64,000 bases of DNA from Bin94 sp965215535 (GTDB taxonomy: Bacteria; Gemmatimonadota; Gemmatimonadetes; Longimicrobiales; Gaopeijiaceae). Location: assembly GCA_965215535.1 (NCBI GenBank), contig OZ244063.1, positions 434,001-498,000 on the forward strand, given 5' to 3'. A model generated the notes under the pieces. It had not been told where the DNA came from, ran no database searches, and saw only the letters and a list, made by a program, of their open reading frames with translations. Shown here one piece after another: positions 34,688-45,230 of the stretch (positions within the stretch are counted from its first letter, which is position 1; each line of letters begins with the position of its first letter). Position numbers and translations under genes: made by a program.

Positions 34688-36166
34688 TTAATTGAACCAT
34701 CGGATCACCCGTTTAAGAAGGCGTCCCGAGGCGGAATCGAGGCGGGAGCGCTGGAACTCCGAAGCCGCGCGCTTGATCCCCTCGGCCATGGTGGGGTAGG
34801 GGAAGATGGAGTTGGAAATCCGGCTTGCGGTGATTCCATGCGCCCGTGCCAGCGCCACCGGCACGATAAGCTCGCCTGCGCCATGTGCGACAATGGTGGC
34901 CCCCAGAATGCGGCCCTTGCGGTCGGTCGAGAGCTTGACGAAGCCCGTCCCCCGGCCATCGACGATCGCCCGGTCGAGGTCGTCGAAGGGGTAGCGCCAG
35001 CTCTGTCCCCCCCCGGCTGCGGCCTCTTCCTCGCCCATCCCCACGTGGGCAACCTCTGGATCGGTATAGGTCACGCGCGGCACGTTGTCGTAGCGAATGC
35101 GCGCCCGGAAGGGCAGAACCGAGTTGCGGAGCGCCACCCGGGCCATCTGATCGGCCACATGGGTGAACTGCATGGCGCCGGTTACATCGCCGACCGCCCG
35201 GATCGAGCGCGCCGAGGTACCGAGCCAGGGATCCACCCGCACCGCTCCCTCCACGGTCTCCACCCCCGCATCTTCCAGCCCCAGTCCATCGGTGAAGGGG
35301 CGCCGCCCCGTGGCCACAAAGATTCCCTCGGCCTCCACCCGCTCTCCGGCTGCGGTGTGGAGAATCCTGCGGTTTCCCGCGACCTCGACCCTCGCGACCG
35401 CCGTGCCCGTGCGCACCTCGATTCCTTCGGCCTGGAGCTGCTCCCGCATGAATGCGCTCACGTCGGCATCCTCGCCGGTCAGGATCGCAGGCGCCATCTC
35501 GATGAGGGTGACCTGCGCGCCCAGACGGGAAAGAATCTGTGCGAATTCGGCGCCGATCGGTCCGCCCCCCAGAACCGCCATCGACGCGGGCAGCTCGTTC
35601 TTGTCGAAGACGTTCTCGTAGCTCCAGTAGCCCGCCGCCTCCAGCCCGGGAATGGGGGGGATGGCCGCAACGGCCCCGGTGGCGATGATGAAGCGCCGCG
35701 CGCGCAGACGACCCGTGCCCTCGACCTCCAGGGTTTCGGGATCGAGAAAGCGGGCCGCACCCAGGTGGACCCCGACGCCCATCTTGCGAAAACGCTCGGG
35801 GTCGTCGTGATGAGCCACCGTGCGCCGCGCCGCGCGCATGCGCTCCATGACCGCGCGAAATTCGTGCCGGGTGGGAGAAGCCGACAGCCCCAGCCCGGAG
35901 GCGCGGTCGATCTGGTGGGCGAGGCGGCCCGACGCGATCAGCGCCTTCGAAGGAACGCAGCCGGTCCAGAGGCAGTCGCCACCGAGAGCGTTCTTCTCGA
36001 CGATCGCGGCATTCAGCCCCAGGTAGGCGGCTCCTGCGGCGGTCATCAGTCCGCCGGTGCCACCGCCCACTGCAATCAGGTCGTAGCGTGTCTTCAAGGA
36101 GTGGTTGGACAAGGGTGGCTGCGCCGGGCGGAGGGGGTCGCCGCAAAGGTTGGCGCATATGAACAT
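34688..36166 (-). CDS. Mercuric-reductase/Lpd-like FAD-dependent oxidoreductase
   Basis: A 492-residue flavoprotein disulfide reductase-type protein. It has the FAD motif VGGGTGGLMTAAGAA (about 33-47), the redox Cys65 and Cys70 in GGDCLWTGCVPSKA, the NAD site VLGGGPIGAEFAQ and the FAD-proximal RAVGDVTG. The C-terminal catalytic His-Glu of Lpd is replaced (FPYPTMAEG), and there is no C-terminal Cys pair, so it is not a true mercuric reductase. Members of this branch recur next to TVP38 and TIGR04283 genes. Start ATG 36166 is likely but without a clear ribosome site. Confidence 0.85.
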   Translation of the reverse strand: MFICANLCGDPLRPAQPPLSNHSLKTRYDLIAVGGGTGGLMTAAGAAYLGLNAAIVEKNALGGDCLWTGCVPSKALIASGRLAHQIDRASGLGLSASPTRHEFRAVMERMRAARRTVAHHDDPERFRKMGVGVHLGAARFLDPETLEVEGTGRLRARRFIIATGAVAAIPPIPGLEAAGYWSYENVFDKNELPASMAVLGGGPIGAEFAQILSRLGAQVTLIEMAPAILTGEDADVSAFMREQLQAEGIEVRTGTAVARVEVAGNRRILHTAAGERVEAEGIFVATGRRPFTDGLGLEDAGVETVEGAVRVDPWLGTSARSIRAVGDVTGAMQFTHVADQMARVALRNSVLPFRARIRYDNVPRVTYTDPEVAHVGMGEEEAAAGGGQSWRYPFDDLDRAIVDGRGTGFVKLSTDRKGRILGATIVAHGAGELIVPVALARAHGITASRISNSIFPYPTMAEGIKRAASEFQRSRLDSASGRLLKRVIRWFN

Positions 36167-36246
36167 GGATTTGCCCCGCGAAAAGAATAGCTTGTTGTCA
36201 TCGCTGTCGCGCCTCGGCGCGGGCCGGCTCCTCCGAATGCCATTCC

Positions 36247-36274
36247 TTGACGGTGCCCGGTTTCGCGTTATCTT
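36247..36274 (+). promoter_or_regulatory. recA promoter
   Basis: TTGACG at 36247-36252 and TATCTT at 36269-36274 are spaced by 16 bp. A start near 36281 would give a leader of about 130 nt. Confidence 0.55.
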
Positions 36275-36411
36275 CGGTTTCGCCTCCTGGCGCTTCGGAA
36301 CCTCCCCTGGCAGGGACGGCCGGGCGCGATCAGATGGCTGCAGAGCCCCGAAGATCCATGTGCAGCGGGCCATCACGTACATATCGACCCGTACCAGGGA
36401 AGGAAATCGCC

Positions 36412-37500
<1,089 letters not shown>

Positions 37501-37579
37501 CTTTCGGGCCGGCACGCCTGCGCCGGACCCTGCTTTTGCCAGGGCTTCACGACGCTTCCGCACACGACCGGGTTCCCCA

Positions 37580-40285
37580 ATGAAAGCCGCCGAGATCCGC
37601 CTTCGCTTCCTGGAGTACTTCCGGAGCCGCGGGCACGCAGTGCGTCCCAGCTCGTCGCTCGTGCCCGCCGGCGACCCGACCCTGCTCTTCACCAATGCGG
37701 GCATGGTCCAGTTCAAGGATGTCTTCCTGGGGGCGGAGACGTCACCCTTTGCCCGCGCGGCGACCTCGCAAAAATGTGTGCGCGCCGGGGGCAAGCACAA
37801 CGACCTCGAGGAGGTGGGGCGCACGGCCCGCCACCACACCTTCTTCGAGATGCTCGGCAACTTCTCCTTCGGCGACTACTTCAAGCGCGAGGCCGTGGAG
37901 TACGCCTGGGGATTCCTGACCACCGACATGGGACTTGACCCGGATCGCCTCTTTGTCACCGTGCATCACACCGACGCGGAGGCGGCGCGGCTCTGGATCG
38001 AGATCGCCGGGGTTGCGCCGGAGCGGATTCACGCCCTGGGCGACCGCGACAACTTCTGGCAGATGGCCGACACCGGCCCCTGCGGCCCCTGCTCCGAGCT
38101 GCACTACGATCTGCGCCCCGCCGCCGACCGCACCCGCACGCCCGACACCCTGGAGTTCGAGGCCGCCGGCGCGCGCGGAGAGTTTCTGGAGCTCTGGAAT
38201 CTGGTCTTCATGCAGTTCGACCGCGACGCCAGCGGAGAGCGAACGCCCCTGCCTGCGCCGAGCATCGACACCGGGCTGGGTCTGGAGCGGCTGGCCGCGG
38301 TCATGCAGGGGGTCGCCTCCAACTATCACACCGATCTCTTTCGCCCCCTCCTCGACCGGGTTGCCGAGGTTGTGGAACAACCCTACCGGGCCACAGAACC
38401 CGAGGGCGTATCCTTCCGGGTGCTCGCAGATCATGCGCGGGCGGTGGCCTTCCTGGCCTGCGACGGAGTGCATCCCTCCAACGAGGGGCGCGGGTATGTG
38501 CTCAGGCGGATTCTGCGGCGCGGGGTGCGGCACGCCTGGCTGCTCGGCCGCCGCGATCCCACCCTGACCCGGGTGGTCGATGCGGTCGTCGATACCATGC
38601 ACGACGCCTATCCCGAGCTGGCCCGCGAGCGCGATACCCTGCTCAGGGTGACCCGCCGCGAGGAAGAGCGCTTTCTGACCACAATCGATGGCGGCATGGC
38701 GCGGCTGGACGAGGTGGCGCCACCGCTGGAACCGGGCATGCGGACCCGTCCCGTGATTCCCGGCACCGAGATCTTCCGCCTCTACGACACCTTCGGTTTC
38801 CCCGCCGATCTGACCGGAATTGCGGCGGCCGACCGCGGGTACGACCTCGACATGGAGGGATTCGAGGCCGCGCTGGAGGAACAGCGGGAGCGATCGCGGG
38901 GGGGCTCGCCAGAGGCCCGGGGGTCGGTAAGGATCCAGGAAAAGGCCGATTTGCAACACGCGAACTGGCACTTCCTGCCCGGCTGGGAGGCCGAGGGCAG
39001 CAAGAGACAGCGCTTTGCCGCCTACGACGACGATCTGACGATTGACACACAGGTGATGGGCGCAACGTCCGACAGTAACAGCGTCCACCTCGTCCTCGCC
39101 GACAATCCCTTCTATGCCGAATCGGGGGGTCAGCTTTCCGATCGGGGCCGGGTGAATGGAGCGGGGTGGGCCGTGGATGTTCAACGGGTCTGGCGCACCG
39201 GCGGACACATTGCCATCTCGGGAACGCTCTTGACCGACGATTCCACAGCGCTCCCCTCTGCCGCCGATCTGCAGGGCGCAGCGGTCACGGCCTCCGTCGA
39301 TCGGGCGCACCGGCGCGACATCGAGCGCAACCACACGGCCACCCATCTTCTGCATGCGGCCCTGCGCGCGGCACTGGGCGGACACGTCCGGCAGCGCGGC
39401 TCGCTGGTGGCACCCGATCGGCTCCGCTTCGATTTCGCGCACTCGGCCCCCTTGGCCCCCACCGAACTGGAGGCGGTCGCCCAGAGGGTGCGCGCCGAGA
39501 TCTGGGCCAGCGCTCCGGTGCGCACCCGAATCCAGCGCTACGCCGATGCCGTACAGGAAGGGGCGATGGCGCTCTTCGGCGAGAAGTACGGCGACGAGGT
39601 GCGGGTGGTGGAGATTCCCGGCACAAGTCTGGAGCTCTGCGGGGGCACCCATGTCCGCCGCACCGGCGAGATCGGCCCCTTTGTCGTCGTCTCCGAGAGT
39701 GGGGTCGCGGCCGGGGTGCGCCGCATTGAGGCGCTCACCGGAAGGGCGGCGGCGGAACACCTTGAAGGGTACCGAAGCCGGATCGAATCGCTGGCCGAGG
39801 TCATGCGGGCGCTTCCGGCCAATCTGGAGCGGCGGGTTCAGGATCTGCTGGCCGAAAGATCCGCGCTCGAGGACATGGTGGATGCACTGCAGCGCGAGGG
39901 GGGAGGCAGGGAAGAGACGCTCGCCGATGAGCGCTTGAAATCCGGAGCCGGCGCCCTGACCGTTCGCGCAGTGCGCATACGGGTGCGAGGGGCGGCCGCT
40001 GCGCGAAGCTGGGGTGACCGCTTTCGGGAAACGGTTCCGCACGGCGTAGCGGTTGTGGCGGCCCAATTGCCCGACAACCGCTGCGTTCTCTTCGCCTTCG
40101 CCACCGAGAGCGCCATCGCTGCGGGCGCACGCGCCGACCGGATCGTGCGCGAGATCGCGGCCCAGGTGGGGGGAAAGGGCGGGGGACGACCACATATGGC
40201 CCAGGCGGGCGTAGGAGACGCTGCTGCAGTCGCCGATGCCCTGCGCCAGACCCCGACGGTCGTCGAACACATTCTGCGGGAGTGA
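37580..40285 (+). CDS. alaS: Alanine--tRNA ligase
   Basis: A 901-residue class II synthetase with all domains. The aminoacylation core has FTNAGMVQFKDVFLG, RHHTFFEMLGNFSFGDYF and the GLGLERLA motif 3 region. The editing domain has the zinc ligands in HTATHLLHAALR and CGGTHVRRTGEIG. The C-Ala domain ends GGKGGGRPHMAQAG. Length is normal. It starts 80 nt after recA. Confidence 0.98.
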   Translation: MKAAEIRLRFLEYFRSRGHAVRPSSSLVPAGDPTLLFTNAGMVQFKDVFLGAETSPFARAATSQKCVRAGGKHNDLEEVGRTARHHTFFEMLGNFSFGDYFKREAVEYAWGFLTTDMGLDPDRLFVTVHHTDAEAARLWIEIAGVAPERIHALGDRDNFWQMADTGPCGPCSELHYDLRPAADRTRTPDTLEFEAAGARGEFLELWNLVFMQFDRDASGERTPLPAPSIDTGLGLERLAAVMQGVASNYHTDLFRPLLDRVAEVVEQPYRATEPEGVSFRVLADHARAVAFLACDGVHPSNEGRGYVLRRILRRGVRHAWLLGRRDPTLTRVVDAVVDTMHDAYPELARERDTLLRVTRREEERFLTTIDGGMARLDEVAPPLEPGMRTRPVIPGTEIFRLYDTFGFPADLTGIAAADRGYDLDMEGFEAALEEQRERSRGGSPEARGSVRIQEKADLQHANWHFLPGWEAEGSKRQRFAAYDDDLTIDTQVMGATSDSNSVHLVLADNPFYAESGGQLSDRGRVNGAGWAVDVQRVWRTGGHIAISGTLLTDDSTALPSAADLQGAAVTASVDRAHRRDIERNHTATHLLHAALRAALGGHVRQRGSLVAPDRLRFDFAHSAPLAPTELEAVAQRVRAEIWASAPVRTRIQRYADAVQEGAMALFGEKYGDEVRVVEIPGTSLELCGGTHVRRTGEIGPFVVVSESGVAAGVRRIEALTGRAAAEHLEGYRSRIESLAEVMRALPANLERRVQDLLAERSALEDMVDALQREGGGREETLADERLKSGAGALTVRAVRIRVRGAAAARSWGDRFRETVPHGVAVVAAQLPDNRCVLFAFATESAIAAGARADRIVREIAAQVGGKGGGRPHMAQAGVGDAAAVADALRQTPTVVEHILRE

Positions 40286-40294
40286 GGAGATCGA

Positions 40295-40636
40295 ATGGAA
40301 CGGCATGAAACCGATCCTCGCCGGACACAGTCCCTCCCGGAGCCGCTGCGCACCCGCATGGCGAACGATGCCAGGGATGTCGCAACGGTCGCGGCCCTGC
40401 TCGATGCCGCCGAACGGGGACTTGAGCGCTGCACCGGACGGGGCGCGCACGAACGCGAGATGGCCTTCGAGCTGCTGGTGGCCGATGCCCGGCTGACGAG
40501 GGCCTGCCGACACGCCCTCGGCGAGGGGGGCGGAACCGCCACGCTTGCCGGGATCGCAGCCCGAATCGCACGGATGGATACCGGGCGGCGCACGCACCCC
40601 CCTGCCGATAACCCGGCTGTCGGCGATGGATCATGA
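40295..40636 (+). CDS. Hypothetical protein (alaS-gmhA interval)
   Basis: A 113-residue basic protein with predicted helices (VATVAALLDAAERGLERC, EMAFELLVADARLTRAC). It has an AGGAGA site at 40285-40290 before the ATG and an ATGA overlap with the next gene. No family was recognised. Confidence 0.55.
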   Translation: MERHETDPRRTQSLPEPLRTRMANDARDVATVAALLDAAERGLERCTGRGAHEREMAFELLVADARLTRACRHALGEGGGTATLAGIAARIARMDTGRRTHPPADNPAVGDGS

Positions 40637-41049
40637 TCCCCTCTGTCGGCCGCGCCGACGTCCAACAGCCATCGGGCCGGGGCGTCGCCCACCCCGAACG
40701 GCATAGGGGAATCGACCGCAACCTCGCGCTTCTCCGGCAGCGGACGGCGATCGGTGCGCATCTTCAGGGCAACGACGATTCGCTGACCGGTCGCTACGGC
40801 CACCCCGTCCGCGCAATCACCCTGCGGCTCCCCGAAGAAAGAATGCTCAACGATCTCTCCTCCAATTTTCATGGCCAGCCCGGCTGCACCCTCTTTCCTG
40901 TCCCGGATTCCAGGGAGATCCGGCGCCAGGGCGGGGGCAAGCAGTTCGACCTCCCGGGTCGCGTGAATCCCTGGCAACCCCTCGAGGGCAGGCCGCCGTT
41001 GCCGCCGATCCTCCGCACCCCCCCGCCGAGAGCGCCGAACGATGGCTGA
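40633..41049 (+). CDS. Hypothetical protein (alaS-gmhA interval, second gene)
   Basis: A 138-residue protein. It is supported by high third-position GC, the ATGA overlap with the gene before and an 8-nt overlap with gmhA. The N-terminal part is polar with LRLPEERMLNDLSSNF in the middle and a Pro/Gly-rich C terminus. No family was recognised; minus-strand frames here look like shadows. Confidence 0.5.
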   Translation: MIPSVGRADVQQPSGRGVAHPERHRGIDRNLALLRQRTAIGAHLQGNDDSLTGRYGHPVRAITLRLPEERMLNDLSSNFHGQPGCTLFPVPDSREIRRQGGGKQFDLPGRVNPWQPLEGRPPLPPILRTPPPRAPNDG

Positions 41050-41647
41050 CCCGAGCGCAGGGCAGATGCACGCCGAGCTCGCGGAGCTGGCCCATGTGGC
41101 GCACGCGGTTGCCCGCGAATGCCCCAAGGAGATCGCGCTCTATACGAAGATGGCATGCCGGACCCTGCACTCCGGCGGCAAGCTCATGTTCTGTGGCAAT
41201 GGGGGATCGGCGGCCGACGCACAACATATCGCGGCCGAATACGCGGTTCGCCTGGCACACACCCGAAGTCCCCTCGCCGCACTCGCTCTCACGACCGATT
41301 CCTCGGTGCTGACAGCCTGCGGCAACGATTTCGGCTTCGATCGGATCTTTGCCCGTCAGGTGGACGCGCTCGGGCGCCCCGGCGATCTTCTCGTTCTGCA
41401 CTCCACCTCGGGCAACTCCGCAAATCTGATCGAGGCGGCGCAGCGGGCGCGCAGCGAGCGCATCGGCACCGTCGCTCTCCTGGCCCGAGACGGGGGCAGA
41501 CTGCGCGACCGGGTCGATGCGGCCATTGTGGTGCCCACCGAATCGGTGGCGCGTGCCCAGGAACTTCACCTCGCGCTGAGCCATATCGTATGCCGCGCCG
41601 TTGAAGAACGGCTCCTTGGCACTCCCAATCCGGAAGAAAGCGAATGA
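41042..41647 (+). CDS. gmhA: Phosphoheptose (sedoheptulose-7-phosphate) isomerase family protein
   Basis: A 201-residue SIS-domain protein. It has MFCGNGGSAADAQHIAAEY and the phosphate-binding STSGNSANLIEA, and the LALTTDSSVLTACGNDFGF segment typical of GmhA. It converts sedoheptulose-7-P to D-glycero-D-manno-heptose-7-P, the first step of LPS heptose synthesis. Other heptose genes are not in the window. Confidence 0.88.
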   Translation: MADPSAGQMHAELAELAHVAHAVARECPKEIALYTKMACRTLHSGGKLMFCGNGGSAADAQHIAAEYAVRLAHTRSPLAALALTTDSSVLTACGNDFGFDRIFARQVDALGRPGDLLVLHSTSGNSANLIEAAQRARSERIGTVALLARDGGRLRDRVDAAIVVPTESVARAQELHLALSHIVCRAVEERLLGTPNPEESE

Positions 41648-42429
41648 CCATGCAGAATGATGCGCCCCCACTCCTGCTGGACCTCAAGTCGAAGCGGGCC
41701 CTTGTTACGGGAGGATCGCGCGGAGTGGGCGCCGCCACGGCCCGGCTGCTGGCACGCGCGGGCGCCGATGTGGGGATCTCCTTCCATACCCGCGCCGACG
41801 ATGCGGCGGCGGTCGTGTCCGAGTTGGCAGAGACCGGTGCGCACGCCTGGGCCGAGGGGGGAAATCTGGCCGAGTCGGCTGCCGTGGAGAGGCTCTTCGC
41901 GCGGGTGGACGCCGAATTCGGGGGATTGGACATCTTTGTGGGAAATGCAGGGGTGTGGCCGGTTCCCGACGTGCCTCTCGCCGAGATGGACGAAGAGCGC
42001 TGGCGCAATACGGTCGCGGTCAACCTCGATTCGATCTTTCTCACCACGCGCGCCGCCCTCCAGCGAATGAACGACAATGGCCGGGTCGTCCTGGTCAGCT
42101 CCACCGCAGGCCAGCGGGGCGAGGCCTTCCACAGCGACTATGCGGCGACCAAGGGCGCGATGATCTCAATGGTGAAGGGGCTCTGCGTAGAGGTGGGAGG
42201 GCGGGGGATTACCGTCAATGCGGTCGCTCCCGGGTGGATCGACACCGAGATGTCCGAACGGGCGCTCAACGGTCCCGGGCGAGCGGCGATCGATGCGGCG
42301 ATCCCGATCGGCAGAGTGGCGACCGCCGAAGATGTGGCCGGCCCCATCGTTCTACTCTGCAGCCCCCTTGCGCGCCACATCACCGGCGAAATTCTCAATG
42401 TCAACGGGGGAGCGGTACTGGTCGGGTGA
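41644..42429 (+). CDS. Short-chain dehydrogenase/reductase (FabG-like)
   Basis: A 261-residue classical SDR with the NADP motif TGGSRGVGAA (about 22-31), NAGVW (the NNAG-type motif), the catalytic Ser/Tyr/Lys in LVSSTAGQ and YAATKGA, and PGWIDTEM. ATG 41644 overlaps gmhA. The N terminus carries about 15 extra residues. A substrate cannot be given; FabG-type beta-ketoacyl reductase activity is one possibility. Confidence 0.85.
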   Translation: MTMQNDAPPLLLDLKSKRALVTGGSRGVGAATARLLARAGADVGISFHTRADDAAAVVSELAETGAHAWAEGGNLAESAAVERLFARVDAEFGGLDIFVGNAGVWPVPDVPLAEMDEERWRNTVAVNLDSIFLTTRAALQRMNDNGRVVLVSSTAGQRGEAFHSDYAATKGAMISMVKGLCVEVGGRGITVNAVAPGWIDTEMSERALNGPGRAAIDAAIPIGRVATAEDVAGPIVLLCSPLARHITGEILNVNGGAVLVG

Positions 42430-43877
42430 CTTCGCGCGCCCACCCCATCCGCGAAGCCTCGCCAGCCCCTGCGCGCGCCGGCAGGGGCGTTCCGGAGGTC
42501 CCCGCGCCGGTCGTGCGGCTGGTTGAGCGACTGGAGAACGCCGGATTCGAGAGCTGGACGGTGGGGGGCTCCGTGCGCGATGCCCTCTGTGGGCGCAAGG
42601 GCGATCCGGGCGACTGGGATCTGGCCACCCGGGCCACCCCGCAGGAGGTTCAGCGCCTCTTTCGGCGAACCGTTCCCCTGGGAATCGATCACGGCACGGT
42701 GGGCATCTTCGGCGACGACGGTATCCTCTACGAGGTCACGACCTTCCGACACGATGTGACCGCCTTCGGACGCAGGGCGGTCGTGGCCTTTGCCTCGACT
42801 CTCGAAGAGGATCTTGCCCGGCGGGATTTTACCGTCAATGCGATGGCATGGCACCCGCTGCGGCGCGAGCTGCGCGATCCGCATGGCGGCATCCGCGATC
42901 TCAGGGATGGCGTGCTGCGGGCGGTGGGTGATCCGCGCGAACGCTTCCGCGAAGATTACCTGCGCATTCTGCGGGGACTCCGCTTCGCCGGCGCGCTTGG
43001 CCTGGAGATCGATCCCGGAACCTGGGACGGGCTTGTCGAGGCGGTGCCCGGAATCGCCCACCTCTCGCGGGAGCGGATTCGCGACGAGCTGATGCGAATT
43101 CTGGCCTCGCCCATTCCCTCGCGCACCCTGCATCTCTCTGAACGATCAGGTGTGCGCGCGGCCGTTCTCCCCGAGCTGAACCGGGGCTTCACCCCAGCTC
43201 TCCTGGCCACCGTCGATGCCGTGCGGGGCCGAGGGCGCGCCGAGGTGCGCTTGGCGACGCTCCTGGCCCTCGGCTGTGATCCCCTTCCCCCACCCACCCA
43301 TATCGCCCGCATCCTGGCGCGGCTGCGCCTTTCGCGCCTTCAGGCCAGGCGTATCGGTGCGGCTGCGGGTTCCGGTCCCGGCCCCGACCCTGCACTCCAC
43401 ACCCACCCCTCCACCCGGCGGCGCTGGCTGGCCGGAATCAATCCCCACGACCTGCGGGGCGTTCTCCGGCTCTGGTTCGCGGCTCTGCGCGCGGGTACGT
43501 CGCCCTCGTCGCAAGGCGAGCTCCTGCGTCTCACGGCCGCCATCAGGCGCGACCGGCAGAGCGGCGTTCCCCGCACGGTTGGCGAGCTCGCCATCGCAGG
43601 ACGCGATCTCCTGACTCTGGGCTGGAGGCCGGGGCCGCCTATCGGGCACGCTCTCGGGGCGCTCCTCGAGGCCATCTGGGAAGATGCCGTGCCGAATGAA
43701 CGCGCCGCTCTGTTGCACCGCATTCGCCAGGGCACCCTGACCCCCGAGGCCGCACCCGGCTCCCCCGCCGATTCAACCGCCATTGACCCGGGCGCCCGGA
43801 ACAGCCGCACCGGGAACCCCTTGCGCACCGGAAAAGAGGCGGGCAACGACTGCAGGGAGGCTTCGGCGCACCGATGA
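42426..43877 (+). CDS. cca: CCA tRNA nucleotidyltransferase / poly(A) polymerase family
   Basis: A 483-residue class II nucleotidyltransferase. It has GGSVRDAL, the catalytic Asp pair in DWDLATRATP (Trp between the Asp residues instead of Ile/Val), ARRDFTVNAMA and the EDYLRILRGLRFA helix motif. The C-terminal part (about 300-450) is the usual helical arm, with an extended Gly/Ser tail. GTG 42426 overlaps the SDR stop. It adds CCA to tRNA 3' ends, as needed for tRNA-Gln at 50394, which lacks an encoded CCA. Confidence 0.9.
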   Translation: MTSRAHPIREASPAPARAGRGVPEVPAPVVRLVERLENAGFESWTVGGSVRDALCGRKGDPGDWDLATRATPQEVQRLFRRTVPLGIDHGTVGIFGDDGILYEVTTFRHDVTAFGRRAVVAFASTLEEDLARRDFTVNAMAWHPLRRELRDPHGGIRDLRDGVLRAVGDPRERFREDYLRILRGLRFAGALGLEIDPGTWDGLVEAVPGIAHLSRERIRDELMRILASPIPSRTLHLSERSGVRAAVLPELNRGFTPALLATVDAVRGRGRAEVRLATLLALGCDPLPPPTHIARILARLRLSRLQARRIGAAAGSGPGPDPALHTHPSTRRRWLAGINPHDLRGVLRLWFAALRAGTSPSSQGELLRLTAAIRRDRQSGVPRTVGELAIAGRDLLTLGWRPGPPIGHALGALLEAIWEDAVPNERAALLHRIRQGTLTPEAAPGSPADSTAIDPGARNSRTGNPLRTGKEAGNDCREASAHR

Positions 43878-45187
43878 CCGAACCCCTCGCCACGGCCGAG
43901 CGCGCCATTCTGGTCGGCACCCCGCAGGACCGGGCCGAGGCCGACCGCGACCGGGCGGGACTCTTGGAGCTGGGCCGTCTCGCCGATACCGCAGGCGCTG
44001 TTGTGATCGACGAGGTCGTGCAGCGTCTGCGCACCCCCGATCCGCGCTACTACCTGGGCCGTGGCAAGGCGGCGGAGCTCGCCGAGAGGGTCCAGGCCGG
44101 GAATGCCGATCTTGTCATCTTCGACGATGAGTTGACTCCGGCGCAGGGGCGCAGCCTCGAGGCAAAGTGCGGGGTCCGAATCCTGGATCGCACCGAGCTG
44201 ATCCTCGACATCTTTGCCACGCGGGCCCGCACCCGCGAAGCCCGCATGCAGGTCGAGCTCGCCCAACTGCAATACCTGCTGCCGCGACTTCGGCGCATGT
44301 GGGTGCATCTTTCGCGCATTCGCGGCGGAATCGGGCTGCGCGGTCCCGGCGAGACCCAACTGGAAACCGATCGCCGCCTGATCGCCACCCGCATTGTGGA
44401 GCTCAGGCGCAAGCTGGCCGCGGCGACCCGTGCGCGCGCCGTACAGCGTAAGGGGCGAAGCCGCAGCTTTCGCGTTGCCCTGGTCGGCTACACCAACGCC
44501 GGCAAATCGTCGCTCCTGCAGGCGCTCTCCGGTTCCGATCAGTTCGTCGAGGACCGGCTCTTCGCGACGCTGGACTCCGCGACCCGCCTGGTGCCCCTGG
44601 ACGAGGGCTTCGAGCTTCTGGCGACCGACACCGTGGGCTTCATTCGCAACCTTCCGCATCACCTTGTCGCCTCCTTTCGCTCAACGCTGGAAGAGGCTGC
44701 CGAGGCCGATCTCCTCATGCATGTCGTCGATGCCGCGCACCCGGACCGGGCCCGTCACGAGAGCGTGGTCGAATCGGTTCTGGCCGAATCGGGGCTCGCA
44801 GACCGTCCCGAGATCCGCATCTACAACAAGATCGACCTCCTGGACGCCGACGATCTCCTGGCGCTCCGCCGGGAAGCCGCCGCGCTCGAGCGCAGCCCCA
44901 TCCTTGTCTCCACAATCGTTCCGGCAACGCTGCATCCGCTGAAGGGCGAGCTGCTCCGGCGTCTGCGGGCCGAGTGGCGATCGATTGTGGTGCATCTGCC
45001 GGTCTCGGAGGGAAAGGCGCTGGCAACGCTGCACGCCGAGGGCGAGGTGCTTGCCTGCGAGCGGAGTGGCTATACGCTCTGCGTCTCGGCCCGGGCTCCC
45101 GAGACCTTGATCGGACGGCTGGCGCGCCTTGCCGGCATCGAGATCTCCGAGACCGATGCCACCGCTCACTCAAAACATCCTTCATAA
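43874..45187 (+). CDS. hflX: GTPase HflX
   Basis: A 437-residue GTPase that splits stalled or hibernating ribosomes. It has the HflX N-terminal domain (YYLGRGKAAELAE, DLVIFDDELTPAQ, RTELILDIFATRA), the coiled-coil GPGETQLETDRR and a G domain with G1 GYTNAGKSS, G3 DTVGFI, G4 NKIDLLD. ATGA overlap with cca. Confidence 0.96.
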   Translation: MTEPLATAERAILVGTPQDRAEADRDRAGLLELGRLADTAGAVVIDEVVQRLRTPDPRYYLGRGKAAELAERVQAGNADLVIFDDELTPAQGRSLEAKCGVRILDRTELILDIFATRARTREARMQVELAQLQYLLPRLRRMWVHLSRIRGGIGLRGPGETQLETDRRLIATRIVELRRKLAAATRARAVQRKGRSRSFRVALVGYTNAGKSSLLQALSGSDQFVEDRLFATLDSATRLVPLDEGFELLATDTVGFIRNLPHHLVASFRSTLEEAAEADLLMHVVDAAHPDRARHESVVESVLAESGLADRPEIRIYNKIDLLDADDLLALRREAAALERSPILVSTIVPATLHPLKGELLRRLRAEWRSIVVHLPVSEGKALATLHAEGEVLACERSGYTLCVSARAPETLIGRLARLAGIEISETDATAHSKHPS

Positions 45188-45213
45188 AATCATTCAAGTC
45201 GTTCATATACAAT
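45181..45213 (+). promoter_or_regulatory. AT-rich candidate promoter before pdxJ
   Basis: Within a 60-bp AT-rich patch there are TTCATA (45181-45186) and overlapping -10 candidates TATACA (45206-45211) and TACAAT (45208-45213). The spacings (19-21 bp) are long. The patch begins in the end of hflX. Confidence 0.3.
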
Positions 45214-45230
45214 ACACAAGAAAGATTCAG

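Noticed and set aside
32727..34691. Long plus-strand open frame across the TVP38-DUF547 gene and repeats
   Set aside because: It is antisense to a well-supported fusion gene; its product is low-complexity without domains.
34688..36166. True mercuric reductase
   Set aside because: No C-terminal Cys pair and no N-terminal metal-binding domain; only the fold and the first Cys pair agree.
36377..36394. GTAC-N10-GTAC before recA as a LexA box
   Set aside because: GTAC is itself palindromic, the spacing matches no LexA box known to me, and there is no second example in the window.
37510..37535. CCCTG/CAGGG hairpin after recA as a terminator
   Set aside because: Only a 5-bp stem with no following T-run; a rho-independent terminator is not supported.
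39838..41127. Minus-strand 429-residue open frame over the end of alaS and the two orphan genes
   Set aside because: It overlaps alaS coding sequence and breaks the plus-strand chain of coupled genes; the product looks like a shadow.
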